A stretch of 64,000 bases of DNA from Streptomyces spectabilis (lineage in GTDB: Bacteria; Actinomycetota; Actinomycetes; Streptomycetales; Streptomycetaceae): positions 3,978,501 to 4,042,500 of the forward strand of contig NZ_CP023690.1 of NCBI RefSeq assembly GCF_008704795.1, in the 5' to 3' direction. A model generated the notes under the pieces. The model had not been told where the DNA came from, made no database searches, and saw only the letters and a program-made list of their open reading frames with translations. Of the stretch, positions 44,142-52,773 are shown in pieces; position 1 is the stretch's first letter; each line of letters starts with the position of its first letter. Both the position numbers and the translations under genes were made by a program.

Positions 44142-45040
44142 GACAGCGCCCTCCCCAGTGCTCGTCGGGCCAGCGCGGCGACGGTGCGCCGCAAGTGCAG
44201 TACGGCGGGCGGATGCGGCCGCTCGCTGCCGTCCTCGGCGGGCGGCTGGTCCGGGATGCAGGCCGCGGCCACGTACTCACCGAACGCCGTCAGGGCATCC
44301 GGCACGAGCCCGCGCTCGCCGTCCCAGTCGATGAGCCCGGCCACCCACTGCTCCGCCTCCAGGGGGCGCAGGGGCATGGGCGCGATCGCCCCCACCGCGC
44401 ATCGCACGCCCCGGCGCGCGGGGTCGAGGACCAGCGCGACGGACGCGATGGCGCGGCCGGGCCCGGTCCGGCCCGTGGCCTTCAGGAAGACCTGGGGGGC
44501 GTGCAGCAGCGGTACGCGGACAAATCCGATGAGTTCGCCGGGGTTCAGCATCTCCATGCCCGCGAGCAGGTGCGAGACCGGGACCTCGCGGCGCGAACCG
44601 CCGGGGCCCACGATGATCAACACGGCTTCGAGCGCGGCGAGTACGGGCAGCGAGTCACCGGCGGGGGCGGCGGACGCGATGTTGCCGCCGAGGGTGCCCG
44701 CGTTGCGGATCTGGGGCGGCCCGGCGGCGCGCGCGGCCGCGGCGAGCGCCGGGATGAGCGCCGCGAAGTCCGGACGCCCCATGCGCGCGTGCGTGAGCCC
44801 TGCGCCGAGCAGGGCGTGTCCGTCCTGGTACTGCCAGCCGCGGATCTCGCTGATGCGGCCGAGGCCGACGAGGGCCGCGGGGCGCAGCAGGCCGGCGTTG
44901 ACCGACGACATCAGGTCCGTGCCGCCCGCGACGGGCACGGCGGCGGGCACGGCGGCGAGCGCCGCGACGGCCTCGTCGAGCGTGGCGGGCAGCGACACAG
45001 ACTGCGCCCCCTGCGCCGCCCGCGGTGCGTGCGTGGTCAA
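44138..45040 (-). CDS. FAD-binding subunit of the xanthine dehydrogenase-like complex
   Basis: A 300-residue flavin subunit passing electrons to NAD+ or oxygen. FAD motifs are VPVAGGTDLMSSVNAG and IRNAGTLGGNIASAAPAGD, and the C-terminal CO-dehydrogenase flavoprotein domain follows. Translation starts at TTG 45040 with GGGAAGGGG about 11 nt upstream. It is the first gene of the operon FAD - 2Fe-2S - Mo subunit, each overlapping the next by 4 nt. Confidence 0.9.
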   Translation of the reverse strand: MTTHAPRAAQGAQSVSLPATLDEAVAALAAVPAAVPVAGGTDLMSSVNAGLLRPAALVGLGRISEIRGWQYQDGHALLGAGLTHARMGRPDFAALIPALAAAARAAGPPQIRNAGTLGGNIASAAPAGDSLPVLAALEAVLIIVGPGGSRREVPVSHLLAGMEMLNPGELIGFVRVPLLHAPQVFLKATGRTGPGRAIASVALVLDPARRGVRCAVGAIAPMPLRPLEAEQWVAGLIDWDGERGLVPDALTAFGEYVAAACIPDQPPAEDGSERPHPPAVLHLRRTVAALARRALGRALS

Positions 45041-45336
45041 AACCGGCTGCCCCTTCCCGATGGCCCGGCCGCTTGCGTGCCGTGCCCACCGTTACGCCTG
45101 TTCCGCCGTACGGTACGTGCTCACAACCCGGACGTGGCAACTCTGGCACATCTTCACCGGGCCCCGGCGCGGGGGTCCGCTAGGAGACGTTCGTCCGCAG
45201 ACCTGGGGGATATGCCGTTTTCGCACTCCCTCGCCCGTCAGCGGGAATTGCCATCTTCGGTGAGCCTTGTACGGCTTTCTCCTGGCGGCCCACAGTCGCA
45301 GGGCGGACCGCCAGGAGCACGTGCGCGGGGCGGACC
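45041..45336. other. Intergenic region upstream of the xdh-like operon
   Basis: About 296 nt holding the operon promoter on the minus strand and the terminator of the hexosaminidase gene. No riboswitch-like fold or gene was recognised. Small frames at 45092-45340 and 45180-45443 overlap each other and lack RBS or family features. Confidence 0.5.
45279..45317 (-). terminator. Terminator of the hexosaminidase gene
   Basis: Perfect 10-bp inverted repeat CTCCTGGCGG/CCGCCAGGAG with a 19-nt loop, 20 nt beyond the stop of the minus-strand gene at 45337. Confidence 0.55.
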
Positions 45337-46974
45337 TCACACGATTGGGGGCGCCCCCTCGATCGGGCGTCCGAACACGCCGGGGCGCTGCTGCCAGGGC
45401 AGCGGACCGCCCGGCGGGCGGTAGCCCACGCCGAGGGCGTCAAGTCGTGCGTAGTGGGCCGTCATTCGCTCCTCGAAGCCCTCGAAGTCGCGCTCGGCGG
45501 ACGCGGGGAGCCGGCTCCAGGCGACCTCCGAGAGCGCCGCGAGCCTGGGGAAGACCTGGTAGTCGACGCGCCCTTCGTTCTCCATCACCTCGGTCCACAC
45601 GTTGGCCTGGGTGCCGAGCACGTGCTCGGCCTCCTCGGCGGTGAGCTTGTCCGGCACCGGCTCGAAGCGGTAGACGTCCTCCAGGGTGCGCACCCAGCCG
45701 ATGGGCACCGGCTCGTCGGCGCCGCCGTGCTGACGGTGGTCCAGATACACGTGCTGCTCGGGGCACATGACGACGTCGTGGCCCGCCTTGGCCGCCGCGA
45801 TGCCGCCGCCGTACCCGCGCCAGGAGGACACGGCCGCGCCCTCGGCGAGCCCGCCCTCCAGGATCTCGTCCCAGCCGATGAGCCGACGCCCGCGCGCGGC
45901 CAGCCACTTGTCGAAGTGCCGGATGAACCAGCTCTGCAGCTCGTCCTCGTTGCTGACCCCGAGGCGCTCGATGTTCTCCTGCGCGACCTGGGAGTCCTTC
46001 CACTGCTCCTTGGGGCACTCGTCGCCGCCGACGTGGATGAACGTCGACGGGAACAGCTCCAGGACCTCCTCGAAGACCCCTTCGTAGAAGCGGAGGGTGC
46101 CCTCGGTGGGCGCGAGCACGTTCGGCGTGACGCCCCAGTTGTCCCAGACGGTCAGCGCGTTCGTGTCGATGACGTCGGCGTTGCCGAGTTCCGGATAGGC
46201 GGCGATGGCGGCCTGCGAGTGCCCCGGAACCTCGATCTCCGGTACGACGGTGATGTGCCGCGCGGCCGCGTACGCGACGATCTCGCGGATGTCGTCCTGG
46301 GTGTAGAAGCCGCCGTGCGGGTTCTCGTTCCACAAGTCCGACTGGCGGTGGCCCCACTTGGTGCGCGACCGCCACGCGCCCACCTCGGTGAGCCGGGGGT
46401 AGCGCTTGATCTCCAGGCGCCAGCCCTGGTCGTCGGTGAGGTGGAAGTGGAAGACGTTCAGCTTGTGCGCGGCGAGCAGGTCCAGATAGCGCAGGACCCC
46501 CTCCTTGGACATGAAGTGCCGCGACACGTCGAGCATCATGCCGCGCCAGCCGAACCGGGGGGCGTCCTCGACGACGCCCTCGGGGAGGCTGAGTACGGCG
46601 TCCCCCGCGATCGGGGCCCGGCGGAACGCTTCCGGGCCGAGGAGTTGGCGCAGGGTCTGCGCGCCCCAGAAGACGCCGGCGGGGCCGCCGCCGCGGAGTT
46701 CGACGCGGTCGGCGGTGACGGTGAGGCGGTACGCCTCGGCCGCCAGCTGCCCGCCCTCGTCGTCGACGCGCAGGACTATGGTGCCCGGCTCGGTCTCCGC
46801 GCCCGGCGCGAGCGGGAGTTGGAACGCGGCGCCCAGCGTCGCGCGCAGCCAGCGCTCGGTGGACTCGGTACCCGGGCCCGCCCAGAGCGTGGTCGACCCG
46901 TCGACGGTGAAGCCGGTGCCGCCCTGCGTGGCCTCGGCGCGCGAGGGCGCCGGGATCAGTTGCTCGAAGGTCAT
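45337..46974 (-). CDS. hex: Beta-N-acetylhexosaminidase (GH20)
   Basis: Removes terminal GlcNAc/GalNAc residues, for example from chitobiose. About 545 residues from the ATG at 46974; no signal peptide is seen, so it may be cytoplasmic. The small N-terminal GH20b domain precedes the barrel, which carries FHFHLTDDQGWRLEIKRYP, VVPEIEVPGHSQAAIAAYPE and the catalytic Asp-Glu pair in FIHVGGDECPKEQW. The order and intactness of motifs indicate an active enzyme. It could process chitin products released by the chitinase encoded 10 kb away. Confidence 0.94.
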   Translation of the reverse strand: MTFEQLIPAPSRAEATQGGTGFTVDGSTTLWAGPGTESTERWLRATLGAAFQLPLAPGAETEPGTIVLRVDDEGGQLAAEAYRLTVTADRVELRGGGPAGVFWGAQTLRQLLGPEAFRRAPIAGDAVLSLPEGVVEDAPRFGWRGMMLDVSRHFMSKEGVLRYLDLLAAHKLNVFHFHLTDDQGWRLEIKRYPRLTEVGAWRSRTKWGHRQSDLWNENPHGGFYTQDDIREIVAYAAARHITVVPEIEVPGHSQAAIAAYPELGNADVIDTNALTVWDNWGVTPNVLAPTEGTLRFYEGVFEEVLELFPSTFIHVGGDECPKEQWKDSQVAQENIERLGVSNEDELQSWFIRHFDKWLAARGRRLIGWDEILEGGLAEGAAVSSWRGYGGGIAAAKAGHDVVMCPEQHVYLDHRQHGGADEPVPIGWVRTLEDVYRFEPVPDKLTAEEAEHVLGTQANVWTEVMENEGRVDYQVFPRLAALSEVAWSRLPASAERDFEGFEERMTAHYARLDALGVGYRPPGGPLPWQQRPGVFGRPIEGAPPIV

Positions 46975-47207
46975 GGGGAGGAGGCTGCCACGGCATTGCA
47001 CGGGGCAAAAGAGCCTTTGCGGCATATGCAACGGAGGCTGGCCCCTGGGCCTTGAGCGGCCATCAGCGCTGCGCGCTTCGTCCTCAAACACCGGACGGGC
47101 TGAAACACCCCCACCGGGAGACCCGACCAGGCCCTGACATGCGTGAGCCCCCGGCGCACGGTCAGGCGCGGCGGGGGCTCGCGGAGGTCGACAGAGCTGG
47201 AGAACGG
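46975..47207. other. Intergenic region with family B dispersed repeat
   Basis: The 233 nt between the hexosaminidase start and the DUF3039 stop hold the hexosaminidase promoter and the second family B repeat (47078-47099). No gene is seen. Confidence 0.5.
47063..47103 (-). repeat. Dispersed 3'-end repeat, family B, copy 2
   Basis: On the minus strand the core CCCGTCCGG-TGTTTGAGGACGA (47099-47078) differs from the copy at 3348 by one base. The flanking arms are different (TCAGC at 47063-47067 with GCTGA at 47099-47103) but again complementary. It lies ~105 nt past the DUF3039 stop in sense orientation. Confidence 0.55.
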
Positions 47208-47507
47208 CTACTTCTTGCCGCCGTCCTTGCCGCCCTTGTCCTTGTCGCCGCCGGCGCCCATGGACTCGTAGATCTCCTTGCACATGGGACAGACGGGATA
47301 CTTCTTCGGGTCGCGGCCGGGGACCCACACCTTGCCGCAGAGCGCCACGACGGGGGTCCCGTCGAGCGCGCTCGCCATGATCTTGTCCTTCTGGACGTAG
47401 TGCGCATAGCGCTCGTGGTCGCCGTCACCGTGCGACACCTGCGGCGTCGGCTCTACGAGGGTCCCCGTACCTGCCCCGCGCTCGGGCTCGGGCTCAAGAG
47501 TGCTCAT
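47208..47507 (-). CDS. DUF3039 family protein
   Basis: A 99-residue actinobacterial protein with a likely zinc site, formed by VALCGKVWVPGRDPKKYPVC and PMCKEIYESM. Family members share the YAHYVQKDKIMASALDGTPV segment seen here. A Lys/Gly-rich tail ends the protein. ATG 47507 is preferred over 47516. It overlaps the 3' end of the upstream MFS gene by 14 nt, so the two may be cotranscribed. Function is unknown. Confidence 0.88.
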   Translation of the reverse strand: MSTLEPEPERGAGTGTLVEPTPQVSHGDGDHERYAHYVQKDKIMASALDGTPVVALCGKVWVPGRDPKKYPVCPMCKEIYESMGAGGDKDKGGKDGGKK

Positions 47508-48690
47508 AGGTGCCAAGGGTACTCACGCCCGGCGCGTCCTGGCAGCGCCTGTCGGCTCCGCGGGGGCCGCGCCCGGCCACCAGGTGCACGGCCAGACCCA
47601 GGGCCGCGACCCCGGCCGCCGCCCAGGGCAGCGCGCCCGCGCCGAGGCCCGCCGACAGGGCGAGTCCCGCGACGCCCGAGCCGACCGCGCTGCCCAGGTA
47701 GAGGGCGGAGTTGTTCAGGGCGAGGGCCACCGTGCCGCGCTCGGCGCCGATCGCCAACAGGCGGTGCTGCTGCGGCACCTGGAAGGCCCAGCCCGCGGCG
47801 CCCCAGACCACGAGCGCGGGGAAGGCCCCGGCACCCAGGAGCGGAAGGGAGGCTTCCGACACCACGAGGAGCGCCGTCACGCCCGTCACCAGGGCGAGCA
47901 CCCGGCCCGTGCGGTCCACGAGCGGGCCCGCGAGGACGCTGCCGAGCACCCCGCCGATGCCCCACGCCCACAGGTACGGCGCCACGTCGCCCTCGCCGAC
48001 GCCGCCCACCGCTTCCAGGACGGGCGCGAGGTAGGTGTACAGGCCGAGGCTCGACACGGCCCCCAGGAAGGACACGCTCACCACGGGAAGGACGGCCCGG
48101 TCGGTGAGCGCCCCGAGCCGCGCCCGCACCGGCACGGCGGGCGGGGCGGGGATCTCGGGCAGGCCCACCGCGAGGCCCGCGAGGGCGACCGCGCCGAGCC
48201 CCGTCACCAGCCACATGGTCGAGCGCCACGAGGTGTGGTCGGCGAGCAGCACGCCGAGGGGCACGCCGAGCACCGTGCCCGAGCTCATCCCGCCCATCAC
48301 CAGGGCGAGCGCCCGGCCGCGCCGCTCGGGTCCGGCGAGCGTGGCGGCGGCCGCCGTGGAGAGCGCCGAGTACACCCCGGCCCCCGCGCCCGCCACCGCA
48401 CGGGAGAGCAGCAGCACCGCGAGGCCGGGCGCGAGCGCGGTCAGGGCGTTGCCCACCGTGAACACGGAAAGGGCGGCGATGATCAGCATCCGCGGCCGCG
48501 CCCCCGCGGACAGGCCCGCGACGAGCGGCGCGCTCACCGCGTACGCGAGCGTGAAGACGGTCACCATCTGCCCGGCGAGGGACACGGTCGTGTCCAGGTC
48601 GTCCGCGACCACGGGCAGCAGGCCCGCCATCACATACGCGTCGAGCCCCAGCGTGAAGGCCCCCAGCATCAACAGCCAGATCTTCCGCAC
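47494..48690 (-). CDS. MFS transporter, sugar-efflux/drug exporter type
   Basis: About 398 residues with twelve predicted membrane helices. The N-terminus KIWLLMLGAFTLGLDAYVMAGLL and the central GAGAGVYSALSTAAAATLAG resemble the AraJ/CmlA-like arabinose-efflux subfamily. It is divergent from a LysR-type gene across a 110-nt region with two inverted repeats, so that regulator probably controls it. The substrate is unknown. Confidence 0.88.
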   Translation of the reverse strand: MRKIWLLMLGAFTLGLDAYVMAGLLPVVADDLDTTVSLAGQMVTVFTLAYAVSAPLVAGLSAGARPRMLIIAALSVFTVGNALTALAPGLAVLLLSRAVAGAGAGVYSALSTAAAATLAGPERRGRALALVMGGMSSGTVLGVPLGVLLADHTSWRSTMWLVTGLGAVALAGLAVGLPEIPAPPAVPVRARLGALTDRAVLPVVSVSFLGAVSSLGLYTYLAPVLEAVGGVGEGDVAPYLWAWGIGGVLGSVLAGPLVDRTGRVLALVTGVTALLVVSEASLPLLGAGAFPALVVWGAAGWAFQVPQQHRLLAIGAERGTVALALNNSALYLGSAVGSGVAGLALSAGLGAGALPWAAAGVAALGLAVHLVAGRGPRGADRRCQDAPGVSTLGTYEHS

Positions 48691-48728
48691 GGGTCACCAG
48701 CTCCCTTCGTTCCCGGTCGGTCCGTCGT

Positions 48729-48776
48729 CCGGACGGAAACGTAGGCAGTCTCCGGTTCGGCGGGGAAATGCCCGCC
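48729..48776. promoter_or_regulatory. Divergent MFS/LysR promoter with inverted repeats
   Basis: CGTCCGGACG (palindrome near 48727-48736) and GGCGGG-GAAATG-CCCGCC (48759-48776) lie between the two start codons. Either could be the LysR binding site. Confidence 0.4.
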
Positions 48777-48800
48777 ACGGTGCGTTTATGCTCGGGCGGC

Positions 48801-49679
48801 ATGGATGATCTGGGTCCCCTCGACACCGTGGAACTGCGGCATCTGCGCGGCTTCCTCGCCGTCGCCGACGAGCTGAGCTTCACGCACGCCGCGGCCGCGC
48901 TCGGCATCGGACAGCCCGCCCTCACCCGGACCGTGCGGGCCCTCGAGGAGGCCGTCGGCACCCGTCTTCTCGACCGCACCACGCGCCACGTGGAGCTCAC
49001 CGACGCCGGACGGCGCCTGCGCGACGAGCTCGCGCCGCTGCTCACCCGGCTCGGCGCCGCGCTGCGCGCCCCGGGCGCCGGGCGGCCGGTCCTCCGGCTC
49101 GGCTTCACCTCGATGCTTCCGGAGGTCTGCGGACCGCTCACCACCGCGTTCAAGGCGTCGTCCGGCGCGCTGGTGCGCCTGGTGCGGCGCGACGAGCCGC
49201 TGGCGGGGCTCACCTCGGGCGCCTGCGACGTGGCGGTCGTCCGCGGCGACCTGCCGCCCGGGGCCGAGGTGCGCGGCCGGGTGCTGCTGCGCGAGCCGCG
49301 CGTCGCCGTCGTGGCCCGCGGCTCCGGTGCCTTCGCGGGCCGCCGCGTCGTCGACTGGGCGGAGCTGGCCGCGCACCCGCTGGTCGTGAACACCGTCACC
49401 GGCACCACGCGCCCCGACCTGTGGCCCGCGGACCGCCGCCCCCGGCTCGCCTGCACCGCCGACAACTTCGACGAGTGGCTGGAGGCCGTCGCCGCCGACC
49501 ACGGCGTCGGCGTTGCCCCGGAGCCGGTGGCCCGCCGGTACGCCCACCCGGGCCTGCGCTATCTGCGCCTGAAGAACGCGCCGCCGGTCACCGTCCACCT
49601 GGCCGTCCCGGCCCGCGATCCGCACCCGCTCGCCGAGCGGTACCTGCGGGAGTGCGCCGGGCGGGCGGCCGCCGTCTGA
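48801..49679 (+). CDS. LysR family transcriptional regulator
   Basis: About 292 residues from ATG 48801. The N-terminal helix-turn-helix is VELRHLRGFLAVADELSFTHAAAALGIGQPALTRTVRALEE, and the C-terminal periplasmic-binding-like effector domain follows (LRLGFTSMLPEVCGPLT on). It is divergent from the MFS exporter and likely activates or represses it in response to the exported compound. Confidence 0.9.
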   Translation: MDDLGPLDTVELRHLRGFLAVADELSFTHAAAALGIGQPALTRTVRALEEAVGTRLLDRTTRHVELTDAGRRLRDELAPLLTRLGAALRAPGAGRPVLRLGFTSMLPEVCGPLTTAFKASSGALVRLVRRDEPLAGLTSGACDVAVVRGDLPPGAEVRGRVLLREPRVAVVARGSGAFAGRRVVDWAELAAHPLVVNTVTGTTRPDLWPADRRPRLACTADNFDEWLEAVAADHGVGVAPEPVARRYAHPGLRYLRLKNAPPVTVHLAVPARDPHPLAERYLRECAGRAAAV

Positions 49680-49695
49680 CCGGGCGGGCGCCGGG

Positions 49696-50295
49696 TCAGT
49701 TCAGCGACGGGTCGTCCGGATACGTCGCCACCATCGCGAGCTCGCTGCGCTGGCGCCGCAGCACGGACCGCCACAGCCGCTCGGGGTCGGGCGACGAGAC
49801 GTCGCCCGGCTCGGACTCGACCACGTACCACGCACCCTCGACCAGTTCGTCCTCCAGCTGGCCCGGGCCCCAGCCCGCGTACCCCGCGAAGATCCGCAGG
49901 GAGCCGAGCGCCGCGGCGAGCAGCTCCGGCGGGGCCTCCAGGTCGACCAGGCCGATCGCGCCGTGCACCCGCCGGAAGCCGATGGGGTCGTCGCGCCCCG
50001 GGCGCCGCCGGGAGCGCGCGGCGGCCCCCTCGTCGCCGGGGATCACCGCGACGCCGAGCGCCGAGTCGAGGGAGACCGGGCCGCCCTGGAAGACCACGCC
50101 CGGCGCGCCCGCGAGATCGCCCCAGCCCTCCAGGATGTCGCCGACGCCCACCGGGGTCGGGCGGTTGAGGACCACGCCCAGGGAGCCCTCCTCGTCGTGG
50201 TCGAGGAGCAGCACCACCGCACGGTCGAAATTGGGGTCCGACAGGGCCGGCGTGGCCACGAGCAACCGCCCTGTGAGCGAGGACACCTCGGTCAT
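49696..50295 (-). CDS. YqgE/AlgH family protein
   Basis: A conserved protein of about 199 residues with unclear biochemical function. The family pattern is complete: SLTGRLLVATPALSDPNFDR, VVLLLDHDEEGSLGVVLNRP, VVFQGGPVSLDSALGV, RIFAGYAGWGPGQLEDEL and GAWYVVE. An in-frame ATG at 50304 would add three residues (MSG). It is convergent with the LysR gene and divergent from murA. Confidence 0.92.
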   Translation of the reverse strand: MTEVSSLTGRLLVATPALSDPNFDRAVVLLLDHDEEGSLGVVLNRPTPVGVGDILEGWGDLAGAPGVVFQGGPVSLDSALGVAVIPGDEGAAARSRRRPGRDDPIGFRRVHGAIGLVDLEAPPELLAAALGSLRIFAGYAGWGPGQLEDELVEGAWYVVESEPGDVSSPDPERLWRSVLRRQRSELAMVATYPDDPSLN

Positions 50296-50547
50296 GCCAG
50301 ACATGATCCCGCATCTTGGGCCCGCGCGGGGAGGCAATGGGCCTACGGAAGTGCGCCCAGTTCAGGGCGTACGCGGGCGGCTCGGACGGCGCGCGGGGAA
50401 GGTGACCCTGAGCGTCCGGTTCCGCACGGTTCGTGTTGTAGCGGAGTCATGACGTGCTTGTGCCCCCTCGGACCTACGGACGGGGGCCGGGCGGCCATTA
50501 CGCTTTCCCTTTGATCCCCCCGTCCACCTCATCGGAACGCGAGATTC

Positions 50548-51888
50548 ATGACCGTCACCGACGATGTCCTGCTTGTCCACGGCGGAACCCCCCTCGAGGG
50601 TGAGATCCGTGTCCGCGGCGCGAAGAACCTCGTGCCCAAGGCCATGGTCGCCGCGCTGCTCGGCAGCGCTCCGAGCCGCCTGCGCAACGTTCCCGACATC
50701 CGCGACGTCCGTGTCGTACGCGGCCTGCTGCAACTGCACGGCGTGACGGTCCGCCCGGGCGAGGAGCCGGGCGAGCTGGTGCTCGACCCCTCGCATGTGG
50801 AAAGTGCGAACGTCGCGGACATCGACGCGCACGCGGGCTCCTCGCGGATCCCGATCCTGTTCTGCGGCCCGCTCCTGCACCGCCTCGGCCACGCCTTCAT
50901 CCCGGGCCTCGGCGGCTGCGACATCGGCGGCCGGCCGATCGACTTCCACTTCGAGGTGCTCCGCCAGTTCGGCGCGACCATCGAGAAGCGCGAGGGCGGC
51001 CAGTACCTGGAGGCCCCGCAGCGCCTGCGCGGCACCAAGATCCGTCTGCCGTACCCCTCCGTGGGCGCCACCGAGCAGGTCCTGCTCACGGCCGTGCTCG
51101 CCGAGGGTGTGACGGAGCTCTCGAACGCCGCGGTCGAGCCGGAGATCGAGGACCTGATCTGCGTCCTGCAGAAAATGGGCGCGATCATCGCCATGGACAC
51201 GGACCGGACCATACGGATCACCGGTGTCGACAGCCTCGGCGGCTACAACCACCACGCCCTGTCGGACCGTCTGGAGGCCGCCTCCTGGGCTTCCGCGGCC
51301 CTGGCGACCGAAGGCAACATCTACGTCCGCGGCGCCCAGCAGCGCTCGATGATGACCTTCCTGAACACGTACCGGAAGGTCGGTGGCGCCTTCGAGATCG
51401 ACGACGAGGGCATCCGCTTCTGGCACCCCGGCGGCCAGCTGAAGTCCATCGCCCTGGAGACGGACGTCCACCCCGGCTTCCAGACCGACTGGCAGCAGCC
51501 GCTGGTCGTCGCCCTGACGCAGGCGACGGGCCTGTCCATCGTCCACGAGACGGTCTACGAGTCCCGGCTCGGCTTCACCTCGGCGCTGAACCAGATGGGC
51601 GCCCACATCCAGCTCTACCGCGAGTGCCTCGGCGGCTCCGACTGCCGCTTCGGCCAGCGCAACTTCCTGCACTCCGCGGTCGTCAGCGGCCCCACGAAGC
51701 TGCAGGGCGCCGATCTGGTCATTCCCGACCTGCGCGGCGGCTTCTCGTATCTGATCGCCGCGCTCGCCGCCCAGGGCACGTCCCGGGTGCACGGCATCGA
51801 CCTGATCAACCGCGGCTACGAGAACTTCATGGACAAGCTCCAGGAGCTCGGCGCGAAGGTCGAGCTTCCGGGCAAGCCTGTGGGCTAG
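50548..51888 (+). CDS. murA: UDP-N-acetylglucosamine 1-carboxyvinyltransferase
   Basis: First committed step of peptidoglycan synthesis: transfer of enolpyruvyl from PEP to UDP-GlcNAc. The 446-residue protein keeps the Lys-Asn pair in RVRGAKNLVPKAMVA. The active-site loop reads GLGGCDIGGRPIDFH; it retains the Cys that fosfomycin alkylates, whereas mycobacterial MurA has Asp there. The dual-barrel repeats are evident (VTELSNAAVEPEIEDLI, SRVHGIDLINRGYENFMDKL). A strong hairpin and a family A repeat follow the stop. Confidence 0.94.
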   Translation: MTVTDDVLLVHGGTPLEGEIRVRGAKNLVPKAMVAALLGSAPSRLRNVPDIRDVRVVRGLLQLHGVTVRPGEEPGELVLDPSHVESANVADIDAHAGSSRIPILFCGPLLHRLGHAFIPGLGGCDIGGRPIDFHFEVLRQFGATIEKREGGQYLEAPQRLRGTKIRLPYPSVGATEQVLLTAVLAEGVTELSNAAVEPEIEDLICVLQKMGAIIAMDTDRTIRITGVDSLGGYNHHALSDRLEAASWASAALATEGNIYVRGAQQRSMMTFLNTYRKVGGAFEIDDEGIRFWHPGGQLKSIALETDVHPGFQTDWQQPLVVALTQATGLSIVHETVYESRLGFTSALNQMGAHIQLYRECLGGSDCRFGQRNFLHSAVVSGPTKLQGADLVIPDLRGGFSYLIAALAAQGTSRVHGIDLINRGYENFMDKLQELGAKVELPGKPVG

Positions 51889-51909
51889 CCGCCCTGCTGG
51901 ACCGGTCTG

Positions 51910-51938
51910 GGGCGCTCACCCTGCGCGGGTGGGCGCCC
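51910..51938 (+). terminator. Terminator after murA
   Basis: A 12-bp stem GGGCGCTCACCC/GGGTGGGCGCCC (one T-G pair) with a TGCGC loop, 21 nt after the murA stop. Confidence 0.75.
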
Positions 51939-51978
51939 TTCGGGGTTTCCTGGCGTCTTTCGACTGCTGCGCCGTCGT

Positions 51979-52005
51979 GGCTGGTCGCGCAGTTCCCCGC
52001 GCCCC
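51979..52005 (+). repeat. Dispersed 3'-end repeat family A, copy 4
   Basis: The 27-nt core is identical to those at 21996-22022 (minus strand) and 27977-28003. It is in sense orientation to murA and lies after the murA terminator. Its last bases pair with TGCGGGGC downstream as a short hairpin. Confidence 0.7.
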
Positions 52006-52018
52006 TGCGGGGCATGCC

Positions 52019-52055
52019 GAAGGGGCGGCCGCCCGCAACGGGTGGCCGCCCCTTC
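52019..52055. terminator. Bidirectional terminator between murA and hup
   Basis: A 17-bp stem (52019-52035 with 52039-52055) with one mismatch and a 3-nt loop. It lies 36 nt past the hup stop and serves the convergent murA and hup genes. Confidence 0.8.
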
Positions 52056-52090
52056 TGCGTACCGAATGAGCCTCAGGGCTGCAGACGGAC

Positions 52091-52372
52091 TTACTTGCCC
52101 TTGGCGGCTTCCTTGAGCTTGCTGCCCGCGGAGACCTTGACGCTGTAACCGGCCGGGATGTTGATCGGCTCGCCGGTCTGCGGGTTGCGGGCGGTGCGAG
52201 CGGCACGGTGGGTGCGCTCGAAGGTCAGGAAGCCGGGGATGGTGACCTTCTCGTCGCCCTTGGCAACGATCTCGCCGACGGTCTCGGCGAACGCGGCCAG
52301 CACGGCGTCGGCGTCCTTGCGGGTCACCTCGGCGCGGTCGGCCAGCGCGGCCACCAGCTCACTGCGGTTCAT
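52091..52372 (-). CDS. hup: HU-family DNA-binding protein
   Basis: Nucleoid protein of 93 residues that bends and compacts DNA as a dimer. The sequence is a textbook HU: MNRSELVAALADRAEVTRKD, VTIPGFLTFERTHRAARTAR and NPQTGEPINIPAGYSVKVSAG, including the Pro in the beta-arm (INIPA) that intercalates. It lacks the long Lys-rich tail of the second Streptomyces HU (HupS), so it corresponds to HupA. Confidence 0.95.
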   Translation of the reverse strand: MNRSELVAALADRAEVTRKDADAVLAAFAETVGEIVAKGDEKVTIPGFLTFERTHRAARTARNPQTGEPINIPAGYSVKVSAGSKLKEAAKGK

Positions 52373-52773
52373 GTTTGTACTCCCGTGTTCTTCTTGCCGT
52401 TGAGGCGTGCCACGCGGCGGAGCCGCATGTTAGGCAACAGCGAAGCCGATGCTGCCAGGGTCTCGGTCAGGCCCAGGACCCGGGTCTTGGTCAGACCCTC
52501 GCGCCCAGAGACGCATCCTGCCCCCACCTGCGGCGGGAAAGCCAATCCGGCACCCCTGGGAGTCACACGAAAAGCGCCCATTTCGTCTAGGTGCCTCGAA
52601 ATGGTGACGCTCCGTCCGCTCCCGGAGCCGTGCCGCAGGGCATGCGGGCCTGGTCAGGGCGGCGCGGACCCTCAGGCCCGTGCCCAGGCCACCCTAGAGG
52701 CCCGCTGAGGGCGGTGTTCCACGACGCGCCGTGCTGACGCGCCGTGGCACCTGTCACAGGCCGGGAAAGCGGC
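52373..52773. other. hup upstream region
   Basis: About 400 nt without a recognised gene; the frame at 52369-52581 is not supported. Promoter elements for hup lie near 52428 (TAACAT read on the minus strand). An inverted repeat CCATTTCG (52578-52585)/CGAAATGG (52597-52604) with an 11-nt spacer stands out by its AT content. The right end includes the 3' flank of the malic enzyme gene. Confidence 0.5.

Noticed and set aside
42324..45263. 979-codon plus-strand frame across the xdh-like operon
   Set aside because: Arises from the repetitive 2Fe-2S extension read in antisense; Gly/Leu/Arg shadow.
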